In this document: in pieces, positions 11,640 to 22,708 of the stretch
How the letters are laid out: every line of letters begins with the position of its first letter
Position numbering within the stretch: the stretch's first letter is position 1
DNA from: Archegozetes longisetosus
Taxonomy: Eukaryota > Arthropoda > Arachnida > Sarcoptiformes > Trhypochthoniidae
Length of the DNA: 64,000 nucleotides
Direction: 5' to 3'
Assembly (NCBI GenBank): GCA_018873245.2
Contig: JAEMBT020000008.1
Coordinates: 5,264,001-5,328,000, forward strand
Made by a program: the position numbers and the translations under genes
The notes under the pieces: generated by a model
What the model saw: the letters and a program-made list of their open reading frames with translations, nothing else
What the model was told of the DNA's origin: nothing
The model's database searches: none

Positions 11640-13155
11640 CTAACACTTGATGACTTTTTGTGCTACAAATGCAGACACAAGTTTGATAAATTGAGATCTC
11701 AAAATACAAGTGGCAGCACAAGTTTAGTAACAGTGCCTACAGGTAGTTGATTTCCATCAACTTCAGTCTCTATTCCAACAACATCGTCTCCACTAGTAAA
11801 AAAAATTCGATTAAGGAGTTCTTTCTCATCTGAAGAATCAAGCGAATCTAGTGATGACTCTCCACCTTCTCAGTTTTCTCTAAATACAACATTAGAGGAC
11901 ATCAAAGCAGAAATAGAAACAAAATCTTTAACACTGAAAATTTTCAGTACAGTAAAAACACACAGCCATTGCTTAATATGCCCTAAAGTGACGAAAAGTC
12001 TTCATATACTTAGTAAAAGTGTTCAAATAGATTTGCTTGTGAAGTATGGAATTTTGCTTAGCGATGAGTCACGAATTTACATTTGGAAGCAGACAAGACT
12101 ATAAAATCTGACCATGAGCATCTCATTCGCACTCATACTAAAGAATCTCATTGGAATGAAAATAAAATCACTGGTCTTATTAATATATTGAGAGAATCGG
12201 CTCAAAAGAAACCGGAAAGTCTTTTTGAAAATATGGATAGTATCATTGATAAAGACTGTGAAAATCTGACTGGTATCAACAAGTTAAGGTTTGTTGATCT
12301 TCTCCAGCAGATACCATCCATACAAACGATATCATACAATCCAGTAGTTACGTTAGCTGTTTTCCTTTTTCGCCTTAAAAATGGATGTCCACTTAAAGTG
12401 ATTGCCACTTTATTTAGGATTAAGTCTTTTCAAAAAGTTACTAAAATAATCAATGAAACAAGAGTATGCTTCGTTAATGATTTCCTACCCAAGATCAATA
12501 GGATTCGAAGCCCTTAATCGCGAACAACTTATAATCAGCAAAACATCAAAAATTGCTAGAGAAGTTTTAGATGCACATGGAAAGCTAATAACAATATAGG
12601 ACGGAACTTATGCATATTGTGAAAAGAGTTCAAACTATTTTGTACAAAAAAAGCTTTATAGTGGACAGAAGAAACGACTAGTCAAACCATTTGTTGGAAT
12701 CACAACTGACGATTATTATATTGATGTGTTTGAAGCACACGATGCAACATCTAATGATGATACAATAATGCTAGAACTAGCACAGAAGAAGGAATACCGT
12801 GACTTTTTCAGGAAGGGAGACATCTTTATTTTCGACCGTGGTTTCCGTGATGCAGCTAATAAAATGCGAGATTTAGGATACAAGTCGAAATACCAGAGAT
12901 TCTGGATAGAAACTCGAAACAATTGACTTGTGAACAGGCAAACAAATCTAGAAAAGTAACTAAACTACGTTATAAAGTCGAGGCTGCCATCGGAAGACTT
13001 AAAACACGTTTCAGATATCTAGATAAAGTTATTCAGAACAAAAGCCTACTACATATTTCTACAGATTATCGCATTGCAGCGTCGATTCTTAACTATTTTT
13101 TTTGTATCAATTGAATCTGATGTAATATTCTCAGAAATTATCACGGAATCTATTC

Positions 13156-13199
<44 letters not shown>

Positions 13200-13770
13200 A
13201 GTTTAGTGCAAACCCTTTACTGGATTTCGTTGAACAAAACAGGTTAGTTCGTAAAACAAGCGGCTTCATAAATGTCGATTTATGCGAATTTAACCTTGAT
13301 TTTCCCCTATTAACACTTCAAGATCTTTACTTGGAACATATCAATTGAAGCAGGCTCTTTCATACATTGCTCAGCATATAACAGAAAATAGAAAATACTT
13401 TTTATTGGCAAGACAAGATAATAACTTAATTCACGCCAAACTATTATCACGACAGAGCAGTTAAATACAACGCATACATTCAATTTTATCCTTTAAAGTC
13501 CGGGAAAGATTCAATTACTTCATGGACGTGTAGATATAAAAGTGGTTTACGAACGTTGGGCTGTTGTGCACGCGTTGCATCACTTCTTTACTATTTTTCT
13601 TACGGTCGTCACTAGAAGAGCATAAAAAATCCTGCATCATTCCTATCTGGACTATTTCCACATGCTGACCCGAATCTAATAGTCTTGAAATCAACTGATA
13701 GAGTCAGAAGGAGAGCCGAAAAGAGAGTGGAAAATTTGAAAACACAAATTTTAAACAATTTAAAAATAAA
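11640..13770 (+). pseudogene. DDE_Tnp_4 transposase with HTH and SWIM finger, broken
   Basis: In order: a zinc-binding N-terminus (LCYKCRHKF; later HSHCLICPK); a helix-turn-helix of HTH_Tnp_4 type (PVVTLAVFLFRLKNG ... PLKVIATLFRI) at about 12330-12420; and the DDE core with first Asp in DGTYAYCEK (about 12600), second in FIFDRGFRDAA (about 12830) and Glu in KVEAAIGRLKTRF (about 12980). The C-terminal SWIM finger is SWTCRYKSGLRTLGCCARV (about 13525-13590). The frame changes several times and there are internal stops. A (GA)n run (13157-13199) sits between the DDE core and the SWIM region. Known family biology: this core cuts and pastes DNA, and SWIM fingers bind DNA or protein. Confidence 0.75.
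13157..13199. repeat. (GA)n microsatellite
   Basis: About 21 uninterrupted AG/GA units inside the decayed transposase region. Confidence 0.95.
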
Positions 13771-14145
13771 CTTTGCTTCATTCATAGTTAATATGTATTC
13801 TTGCTTTTTGTATTTTTCAACATGTTACCCCAGTAGGGCTAGCTTTTCCTTTTAACTAAAGCTTCTTTAGATAAATTTGTTTTTTAGGAAAAATTTCCAA
13901 GCCAGCCCTTTTGGGGTAACATGTATAAATAAATTTTTGAAATTTTATTACCTCTATAACTTTCTTAATAATGAAAAATTTATGATTTTTTCCTCATAAA
14001 CTTGTATTCAAACTTTAAGTTTAGTGAAAAAATTTTCAAAATATCTCTAACAGGTTTCTTACAATAAAAATTTGAAAATTCAAACTTCTGAAATTTTTTG
14101 CAACGCTCAGGCGCATCTAATCTCAAAGTGATAAGCATAAACATA

Positions 14146-15451
14146 TGAACGCTCCGATAATAAAAAAAAGCCTATCTCGAGTTAACCTCTTTTTCGGATT
14201 TTGTTTTAGACATTGAGCTCACATCATACTTTATTCATATAATAAAATTCAATATATATTTCAATGGAAAAAATTTATAAATAATCATATTTTAAAAAAT
14301 TCTTGATCACAACAGAATTGAATGCTAATCAAATCCAACTTTAAGAGAATGCGCAATCAATTTGTGTTATGTTCATTATGAACAGTACAATATTAATGAT
14401 CACTACATAACATCAGAGCATTAGTTTTTATTCATATCAATAAAGCATTAATCAAGTATTTTATTAGGATTTTAAATGTTTAATTCAATCAATAATAAAT
14501 TGATCCATTTATCTAATGTCTCGCCAAATAAGAGAACTCCTCTCATTCTAATTAATTATTAGACTATTTGGATGTAAAAAATAGAAAATTTGATCGCATT
14601 TTAGATCTGCAGGCTGCAGAAAACCCCTGAATGAAAAATTCCTATTAGAGATAATTCGCACATAGTTATCGCTAGTACAATTTGCGTATCTGCAACTGTA
14701 GACTTTGAGATTACTATCAAATAAAGTCTTTAGATGGACACTACTGCTATCATTATCGCCATCAACATCACTACTTTAGCTAAGGAAGCAGCTCCTTAAG
14801 CTTAATCAAATAATCCTGAAACTCTATTACAATACAAGCAAAGCCAATATAAACATGATTTCATTATCATCATCTTTGGTCATGGATCAGTTGATGATGA
14901 TAAAGAAATCATGTTTATATCGGTTTTGCTTGTGTTGTTGCAGAGTTTCAGTATGGTTTGCTGAAACTTCTGAAGAACCGCTTCTTCTACAAGCATTATG
15001 TTTTCAAAGTACATGTATCTTTAATGTATAAACTACATCAAAGCCAATAAATAATTATTTAAATCAATTTAAATTATCACTATTAATGAAAATAATATTT
15101 TAAAGTTTTATTGTAGATAAAGAGCTGTCCCAATCAAATTCTGGGGAATATAAAACCTGTTTTGGGGTTACTTCGTTAAACAGAGCATTTTATTCTAAGT
15201 AGCCTGCAGATTTAAAATGCGACCGAAAATTTTATATTAACTTTTTATCTCAATTTAATTGTAATTCTGAAGAATCATTATTCTGATGAATCTGATCTAG
15301 AATATGTTTAATTACACGTTACAAATAATAAATTTCATATTTAAGTTTCAATGAGTTTGATTTTTATAAACATTTTTGAAACGCAACTTTAAATGCGTTC
15401 TACTCGTTTCAATGCTTTAAGAGATATGCTTTTTTATTATCGGGGCGTTCA
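14146..15451. mobile_element. Foldback element inserted in the DDE_Tnp_4 transposon
   Basis: Ends TGAACGCTCCGATAATAAAA and its complement TTTTATTATCGGGGCGTTCA are flanked by TA (or ATAT, because the junction is symmetrical). The related element at 7194-8708 lacks the insert: its sequence runs through from AGTGATAAGCACAAACATAT to GTTCTTTTTGAATAAAAAA. Inside, long imperfect arms pair: 14590-14625 (GATCGCATTTTAGATCTGCA) with 15200-15225, and 14817-14876 (AAGCCAATATAAACATGATT) with 14895-14955. No coding capacity. Confidence 0.8.
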
Positions 15452-15530
15452 TATGTTCTTTTTGAATAAAAAATTTCAAAGAAATCGGTGTCTCAGGGGA
15501 ATTTTCTATGGGGCCACTGAATCCTTCTTT

Positions 15531-16213
15531 AAAGTATAGCTAATAAGTTTAAAGCACTTTAAGTCTATGAACTTAAATGCAAAGCATTGTACATGTGTAT
15601 GAATTAAATGTATTTCAAAACTTATGTTAAAATCTTAAAGGATTAAAATTGTTTTCCTGATAAGCATATTTTCTTAAAATTCCATAAGGGTTGTATCAAT
15701 ATAACACTATAAATAGTATTTAGAGACTGAATCTGATGAAAGTTAAACTTTCAATATTAAGGTTTAATGAAATGCAAGACAATTGCGTCATGCATAATAC
15801 CTTTGCAGGACACAGGACCCGATTTGTAGGACTGTCCTGCATCATGAAGGACATGTGGTCACTTTGATTTCGTTTATTATTACTGAATGTGAAAACGTCT
15901 TACAAATGCTTTAATTGGGTGCATTTTATCTTAGGATTAATTGTATTTATTTTCATCTTTGAAGTAGTTATCATTCGTGTATTAGCTGTAGTTTGTGCTA
16001 AACTTATTATTATTATAAATCTCAATTAAAGATAGTTTTTAACAATTTTCGGTCTTATTATAAATTTCATGAATATATTGAAAGCAAAATATTTGTACAA
16101 AAAATGAATTAAAATTCGCTAAAAGAATCAAACCAAAACATTTTCTTTGATTTGTGTTCAAGTAAATATGCCTTTAATTCAGCTCAATCGAACCTTACCC
16201 AGAATTTCTCACA
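15531..16213. other. No gene seen
   Basis: AT-rich. A short GC-richer patch (about 15805-15855, GGACACAGGACC...AGGACTGTCCTGC) has no assigned role. Confidence 0.4.
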
Positions 16214-16215
16214 TA

Positions 16216-16583
16216 CAGCCTTTTACAAAACTATCTAGGACTGTTTGAACGCTTATAGGATTTGACTGGATCATTCGATATTGATGCGATTTGTTTTAAA
16301 TTAAAGAAAAACTCCCCAGAAATTTATGTATAATTAAACAAATGCAATAATTACAAAGAGAAATATTTTATTTTTTAAATATGTTAAAGTTCATGATTTA
16401 AATTGTAAAAATCCTATTAATTTGTTGATTGATAAAAATTTAGTTATTCAATTTAACTTTTCTGTAAATGAATAAATTTCTGGAGAGATTTTCTTTGTTT
16501 TAAAACAAACCGCATCAAAATCGGACCATCAAATGATTTTTTATTATCTCTCAAAGAGTACTAGATAGTTTTGTAAAAGGCCG
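16216..16583 (+). repeat. 368-bp terminal block, left copy
   Basis: Begins CAGCCTTTTACAAAACTATC and ends with the complement (GATAGTTTTGTAAAAGGCCG), TA on both sides (16214-16215, 16584-16585). The first about 110 bp and the last about 110 bp are imperfect inverted copies of each other. Confidence 0.85.
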
Positions 16584-16585
16584 TA

Positions 16586-17250
16586 GGTCTCACTATTGAA
16601 TCTATCATTGATTCTTTTAAGTGGACCTGAACCATGTGCAGATATGATGCCAAAAACAGACACTGACTTTAGCCCAGATTGTTTTCTGAACTACATATCT
16701 TTGCTGAAAAGCAGTTCCAATAAGTATCCGAACTAGAGTTCTAACTGCATGATCCGTTTGAAATGTGACTTTAACAAATATAGTATTATTTCACTCATCA
16801 AAGTTTGCAAACTTTTCTACAAAACCCACTCTCACAGCTCTATGTGCCGCACTGAATGATTTCTTAATTCGCGCGATTCTACAGAACAATCCATTTTCGT
16901 TAAGACGTTCTGAAATTGTTTGCAAACAAGTCAACATTAGTCGCTTCTTGAATTTCCTAATGGGTCATAAGAGGACTCGCGTTTGCAGTCCCAACAATAC
17001 CCAAATTCTGTTCTTGATTTGTTTTGCGTCGACGGTCACTAATTTTACGCACATGCATTAATCTAGTTCCATAAAATCCACGAAGCCATTTACTTATAGT
17101 TCTCGAGTCCTACCATTTCAGCAATTTCTTTATCGCTATGATTTTGTCCATGAAGCAATATCAGATATCGTTCTTTATCATCAATTGGTTGGGAGTTTCT
17201 CTGCTGTATTTCTCAACAAATTCAATCATAAATTGTATACCAAATTAAGA
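16586..17250 (-). pseudogene. Tc1-like transposase relic
   Basis: Minus-strand pieces in several frames: an HTH (KERYLILLHGQNHSDKEIAE), then CLQTISERLNENGLFCRIAR with KKSFSAAHRAVRVGFVEKF (the typical Tc1 RRLxExGLxxRxAxKK...HRxxRLxF second helix-turn-helix), and SVSVFGIISAHGSGPLKRIN (the SVMVWGxISxxGxGPL strand). The catalytic DDE C-terminal part is missing, so the relic is internally deleted as well as frame-shifted. Confidence 0.75.
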
Positions 17251-17252
17251 TA

Positions 17253-17620
17253 CAGCCTTTTACAAAACTATCTAGTACTCTTTGAGAGATAATAAAAAAT
17301 CATTTGATGGTCCGATTTTGATGCGGTTTGTTTTAAAACAAAGAAAATCTCTCCAGAAATTTATTCATTTACAGAAAAGTTAAATTGAATAACTAAATTT
17401 TTATCAATCAACAAATTAATAGGATTTTTACAATTTAAATCATGAACTTTAACATATTTAAAAAATAAAATATTTCTCTTTGTAATTATTGCATTTGTTT
17501 AATTATACATAAATTTCTGGGGAGTTTTTCTTTAATTTAAAACAAATCGCATCAATATCGAATGATCCAGTCAAATCCTATAAGCGTTCAAACAGTCCTA
17601 GATAGTTTTGTAAAAGACTG
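17253..17620 (-). repeat. 368-bp terminal block, right copy (inverted)
   Basis: Reverse-complement copy of 16216-16583, nearly identical over its whole length and bounded by TA (17251-17252, 17621-17622). Confidence 0.85.
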
Positions 17621-17622
17621 TA

Positions 17623-18273
17623 CGATATCTTATAGAGTAGGTAACCTTGAATGGATTCCAAAGAAAAATACCAACTTCTGTACGGAAACCTGTCCCGATT
17701 CGTCAGTTGCAAACCACTTTCAATGAAAAGTGCTCAATTAGTTGGTTGTCTTTGTGTTATTATTCTTATTTTACCTCTATTCGTTAACTGTTTAGCTCTC
17801 GCTCTTTCTCTTCGTTCAATCGGAACTCTAGCTGAATTCTGTGGACTTTCTGGAAACTGAACATCCATTTGTTCTCTACATTAATTGAGACGTTTCGTCC
17901 AAATACAAGACATCACTGAAGCGAGACGATGATAATAGTTTAGCATTTCAATTAACATCATTTGTCATATATAAGTGCTGTGTTGTTTTCAATTAATATA
18001 ATTTAAATAACTTTTTATGAATTTTTCTCACTTCAAAAGCTTGAAATAAATTCATAAAAAGTCATTCATTTAAAAACCTTATGAAAAATTAAAGCTAGGA
18101 AAGACTGAATCTTTAAAAACTAAACTAAGGCTAAACTAATGCTCATCTCAGACCTCGTAGAAATAGCCGGCAAATCAAAACATAACACATAAAACATTAA
18201 AAAGACGACAACTTTTCAAACGAATCTAACTGAAGGATTAATTCAGTAATTGAATGACAATTAATTAAATAAA
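17623..18273. other. No gene assigned; upstream of NUS1
   Basis: An open frame at 17651-17860 includes a hydrophobic run (VGCLCVIILILPLFVNCLAL), but the opposite strand is also open there and neither resembles a family I know. Short inverted repeats occur around 17995-18070. The segment next to 18274 should contain the NUS1 promoter and 5' UTR; no clear TATA box was seen. Confidence 0.35.
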
Positions 18274-19665
18274 ATGAATAAATCATCAAAATTGCAGCCA
18301 ATTTATCAGTTGATTTGGTATTTGACGCATTCACTTATGTCTCTATTACAACTAATAATAAACTCATTGAAAGAATTGGTTTCAAGAAATGAATCGAAAA
18401 ATGATTTAATAAATAGTTTTAATAAAATTCCAAAACACATCGCGATCGCCATTAATGAAGAATTGATTAGTTATAAAGATTTGGTTAATATAACGAAGTG
18501 GTGCCAACAAATCAATGTCTGCTATCTTTCAATCTTCAAAAATAATGGTTTTTCACGTTAATTATTTTTGCGGACCTTATTTCTCACTTTTTCACTCATT
18601 GTTCCTCTCACTAGTTTTCTAAATCCTTTCACTTAATAGTCATTTAATTAATTTTTATTTTATGCTAGTCTTTTCATAGTCTGTTGCTTCATCTATTTAT
18701 TGTTGCTTATTCATGTTTTTTAGTTATTTTTTTCCTACTTATTGATTAATTGTTTGACTTGATCTGATCTTTAGGTTTAAACGTTTCGCGCACAGAGTTG
18801 GAGAAATATTTTAATGCCAGATCAGATGCGAATAAACCTCTAACTCAATTAAAAAACGGATATACAAACGGTTTTAGTAATGGTTTCAATAAAAGCCAAA
18901 CGAACGGTAACTTTGACTGAGTATTATAACTATTCAACATTTTATTGATAAACTTTAACCTCTAATAAGTAGCCAACTCCTATGGCATTTATCTCTGAAA
19001 TCAGTGTGTTTTTACTGAAATTGATTCTCGATACTTACTATTTGTAAATTCGAACTAACTATTAGAATCTGAATTAACTCAAAGCTGTTTTGTTTCTAAT
19101 TAGAAATTTTTACTCCTTATACGATTGAGCTTGTATTAAAATAACTGCAGTTCTTCCTAACACTCTTTGCATCGGACTATCGATAAATTATTCTTAAAAT
19201 TATCATATAGTACCTGTTGATTCTGTTTAAATGGTAGCAATGACATGATTTAATTTACAGGAAATTCAAAACGCTATCTAACATTGGACAACGTAAATGT
19301 ATGCATTCTTTCGAGCGAAGACTCTCATCAAAGTCTGGTTAATGCGGCTAAACATTTATGTACTCAAGAAGAAGCTATCGATCAAAAAGACATAAGTCTC
19401 TACTTGAGAAGTGAGTTGAAATTTATTTTGAAACTATTTGACTTGATATTAAAGGTGATTTTTGTTGTTTAAAGAAAACTTTGATTTTCCGGATCCCGAC
19501 TTACTGATAAATTTTGGTTCGTCTGTGAGTTTGTGCGGTTATCCTGTTTGGCAAATAAGACTAACTGAAATTTATTTTCTTTCAACTCATCATGATATTA
19601 AAATTAACCAATTTTGTCAAATTATTAGCGCTTATTCAAAATGCGAACAAAGGTTTGGTAAATGA
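18274..19665 (+). CDS. NUS1: NUS1 / Nogo-B receptor, cis-prenyltransferase regulatory subunit
   Basis: Four exons: 18274-18547, 18775-18906, 19261-19410, 19475-19665. All introns are GT-AG and phase 1; total 747 bp, 248 aa (human about 293 aa). In animals NUS1 pairs with DHDDS on the ER membrane to make dehydrodolichyl diphosphate for protein glycosylation. Seen here: an N-terminal hydrophobic anchor (LIWYLTHSLMSLLQLIINSL), then IPKHIAIAINEE and VNITKWCQQINVCYLSIF (human: LPRHLALLVNEE and the following WCM...YISVYD strand), the FPDPDLLINFG motif, and the C-terminal block WQIRLTEIYFL ending CEQRFGK. The family's RxG motif needed for catalysis is present as RFG, two residues from the end. Start chosen as the only ATG that gives the anchor. 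A glycine/asparagine repeat (NGYTNGFSNGFN) lies in exon 2. Confidence 0.93.
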
Positions 19666-20451
19666 TGACTAAGTTAATAAATTGTTTAAAAGAGATCTTA
19701 TTTTTAATCAATTATTTTAAGAAGGATTATGCTAATAGTAATAACGGATTAATAAGAGATTAAATTTAATGAATTCAATAAAAATTTTATTTATTCATGA
19801 AATACAATTGGCATCAATTAAATCACTTGCCATTTATGAAATTTAATGTTTTAATCCCTATAAATAGAAAATATAATTATTATTTAAATGAATTCAATTC
19901 AAAGGGAAGTCAATATTTCATTCTATGTTATTGCTAACAATAAATTTTGAGAAAGTTTTAAGTCATATTTTAGTTGAGCCTTATTCAAAAAATAAACTCG
20001 AAGTATAATTATAAAAGTTAACTAATAATTAATGAGTAGTTCGAGTTTCCTTTTGAATAAAACAAGTGATTAATTAGATTGTTATAGAATTGCTTTTCTA
20101 TGATGTGGTGCCTGAATCTATGCATCTATTTTGTTTATTTCATCTCAAAAGCTACAGATTCAAACCCGAGTTATTGATAATTATAAACCGAAACCGAGCA
20201 GTTATTGTCAAAATCATAATATATTGATAACTAGAGTATCACTCGATTAAATAACTTGTTGAACAATGAATATCAAAAATGGATATTGTTCTCGGTTTTT
20301 AGGCAACTATTCGAAGGATACTTTGATGTTAAACAAGGCTTGCTTTGAAATAATAATAAGAAACCTTCAAATTTTACCTTTAAATGAGTGAATTCATGCT
20401 GACTTCCTTATAGATGATCTCTTACCCTCTATTATATCTTTATATAGTATT
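19666..20451. other. Intergenic space between convergent NUS1 and PNISR
   Basis: The two genes point at each other, so this must hold both 3' UTRs. AATAAA-like signals occur (for example near 19784 on plus). No other gene seen. Confidence 0.5.
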
Positions 20452-22708
20452 CTATTTATATTTACGACTTTCCTCTCTGCTCGAAGTTCGTCGATATTTT
20501 CTCTCTTTAGAACGACTCCTACTCCGAGATTTTGATCGACTCCGTCGGTGTCGCTTATGATCGCGATCTCGAGAGTCACTCAATGATCTACTTCGGCGCT
20601 CTTTCGAACGACTTCTGCCTTCTCGTGATTTTCTGACACCTTTCGAACGACTGGTTCGCTCTTTAGAACGACTCCGATCTCGAGACCGACTTTTTCTATC
20701 TCTCGATCGACTTCTTTTGTCTCTAGAACGACTCCTTCTATCTCTAGATCGACTTCTTCTATCTTTAGATCGACTCCTTTTATCTCTGGAACGACTACGC
20801 TGGTCACGAGATCTTTTTCGTTCTCGCGAACGACTTCTACTTCTATGGCTCTTTCGTCTTTCACCACTTTTATGTCTATCTCTTTCAGACTCTGAGCCTT
20901 TGCGAGACCTTTCTTCAACTTTTCGATCTATTATTCATAATTGATAGATAATAATAATGATAAAATTTGAATCAAATTAACATTACTTTTTCCATCGTCT
21001 GGTTTAGGGTTAGGTAAAATATTTATTTGGCTTTCTTTAACTTTGATTGAATTACGTCTCTCTTCATCAATGACCTGATGATCATTTTCTGAATCGTCAT
21101 GTTTTTGAGCAGTTTTGCGATCTGTGCCCTCACCATCACTTGCATCTGATTCGCTGCCATAACTGGAAAGTCCAGTCAAACCACCTGTTCATTGATAGCG
21201 ATTAGTAATTGTACGATAGATATTCAAAGAAATAGCTCATAAGCAATCGACAAACGGAAGGTAAGAATTAGTACAGAAAAAGATAACATTTATTCCAACA
21301 GTTAGAGGCATAAGGTTTGAAAGAAAGAGAAGTAAATGAAAGACAAGACAAAAACCATATTAAGGAATAAACAGTTATTGAGACATGCATTCAATTGCAA
21401 TGATGTTGGAATGAATTTTGATAATTAGAAACCTTAAGACAGATCACATACCAAGTGTTGATGGTTTCTTAAAACTTGTGGCACTCGATGAATGTCTAAC
21501 AGCTGGAACTTAATTGGTTATCAAAAACATTTAATTCGATAATTACATAAAGACATTGCATTAAAATTAATAACAATAATAAATAACTTTTCAATTGGAT
21601 AATTTTTGAATATTGTTTGATTATATAAATTATGAAAAAATTGGAACCATTTCTATAATGAATACCTCTATTCTTAGCTTTAAGTAAAACATCTCTTGCA
21701 GTAGATTCAATTTCAGCGTTTGTGACCTCTAATAAAATTTCTGTCATCCATTTACGAACTTTCAACATCTGAAACATTCAACAATACAAGCAATCAGTCA
21801 AAAGGACATAAGACATTGAACAAATTTCAAACCATTTCTTCTTCGCTGATCTGAACATCTCGTTCGACCTCATTGTTTCGACCCTTAACCTCACTATCAC
21901 TGACATCACTGGCATCGTTGTCCTCATCGCTATCGTAATTGGATCTGAATTTCTGTTCCAACTCTATCTCACGTCTGAGTTCTTCTTCTCTAACTCTAAT
22001 AGCTTTGATCTTTTCCAAGCGTTCGTGTTCCTCCTTTTCTTTTTCAATTTTCTTGTATTTGTCTCTTTCCATCTTTTCGAGACCTTCTCTCAGCCATTGC
22101 GGCAAATTTTTCTTCTTGGCCGCGTCCAAACTCATCAATTGATTCATCTGTTCCGTTTTGGTGTCATTATTCGGCGCGATTGGTGTCGGCATTTGTTGAA
22201 CGGGTTGTGACCACGAATACGACTGATAGTTAACTGAATGATGAGGTGTTGGCAGTAGTGGTGGCACCGACGGTGGTGGCGGAGGAGGCGGTGGACCACG
22301 AATCCAATCATTAGTCTCAATCGGCGTCTGATATACTGGTCGGGAGACATCTTCTTGAATGACACTGTGATGTGTTGAATGTGTCGGATGTGAGACATGT
22401 GCAGCTATCGGAGGAAAATGTGGTGGAATTGGGTGTCGCGGAAGTGGTGGCAAAGCAGGCATTTGTGGAGGCATTGGTGGCAACTGTGGTAACGGTTGTG
22501 ATTGTAATGATTGTTGTGGTGGTTGTTGAGGTTGTTGTGTTTGTTGCGAATGTGTCTGCATTTGGATCCATTGTTTGGCCAGTTGTGCCCAATCCACACA
22601 TTCGTGGGGAACTGACGAGTAATAATGAGACTGTTGCGCTGACCACTGATGCTGTTCTCGTGTCCATCCGCGAGTAGACTCATCATGTCCACCGTTTGAT
22701 GGCCACAT
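20452..22708 (-). CDS. PNISR: PNISR, serine/arginine-rich nuclear protein
   Basis: Five exons: 22708-21833, 21768-21666, 21502-21452, 21184-20987, 20927-20452. All have GT-AG borders with consistent phases; 1704 bp, 567 aa. PNISR (SFRS18) is a nuclear-speckle RS protein linked to splicing. Matches to the family in order: VDWAQLAKQWIQMQ near residue 40 (human IDWAALAQAWIAQ); a Gln- and Pro-rich middle; LPQWLREGLEKMERDKYKK (human LPAWIREGLEKMEREKQKK); SEEEM then MTEILLEVTNAEIESTARD across the exon 1/2 junction (human LLTEILLDVTDEEIYYVAKD); LTGLSSYGSESDASD (human LTGLGGLGGYGSGDSED). The last exon encodes an RS domain with repeats of SRSRDR/SRSKDR, ending YK. The human protein is about 805 aa, so this one is shorter, mostly in the C-terminal part. 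Confidence 0.93.

Larger units (their letters stand above)
10775..15530 (+). mobile_element. DDE_Tnp_4 + SWIM transposon (autonomous-type, decayed)
   Basis: A 4.76-kb element with inverted ends AAAGAAGGATTCC (10775) and GAATCCTTCTTT (15530), the same ends as the small derivative at 7194-8708. Its parts are: a 5' non-coding arm (to about 11400), a transposase region (about 11640-13770), a 3' arm with the AACATGTTACCCC hairpin (13800-14145, shared with 8277-8600), and a 1.3-kb foldback insertion (14146-15451). No clear target-site duplication. The transposase is broken, so the copy is dead. Confidence 0.75.
16216..17620 (-). mobile_element. Tc1/mariner element with 368-bp inverted terminal blocks
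   Basis: The element starts CAGCCTTTTACAAAACTATC and ends with its complement, flanked by TA (16214-16215; 17621-17622) as expected for Tc1/mariner. Its ends are two 368-bp blocks (16216-16583 and 17253-17620) that are inverted copies of each other, differing at about two positions by my reading. Between them lies a decayed, internally deleted Tc1 transposase. Each block is also bounded by TA on its inner side and has its own inverted ends, so the structure can equally be read as two MITEs bracketing a transposase relic. Confidence 0.85.

Noticed and set aside
11404-11721. Minus-strand 105-codon frame with hydrophobic stretches
   Set aside because: Antisense to the 5' part of the DDE_Tnp_4 transposase region; no family features.
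9943-15530. CRISPR-like or riboswitch-like structure from the repeated hairpins
   Set aside because: The hairpins are arms of transposons, not regularly spaced repeats, and the genome is eukaryotic.
17651-17860. Plus-strand frame with a membrane-like segment
   Set aside because: The opposite strand is also open (a basic, Pro-containing stretch) and neither resembles a known protein; no splice or promoter support.
20717-20944. Plus-strand Ser/Leu/Arg-rich frame
   Set aside because: Antisense to the RS domain of PNISR; repeats of the RS codons keep the opposite strand open.
22144-22677. Several open frames in both orientations overlapping PNISR exon 1
   Set aside because: Shadows of a Gln/Pro/His-rich coding exon; the PNISR frame alone matches a known family and splices correctly.
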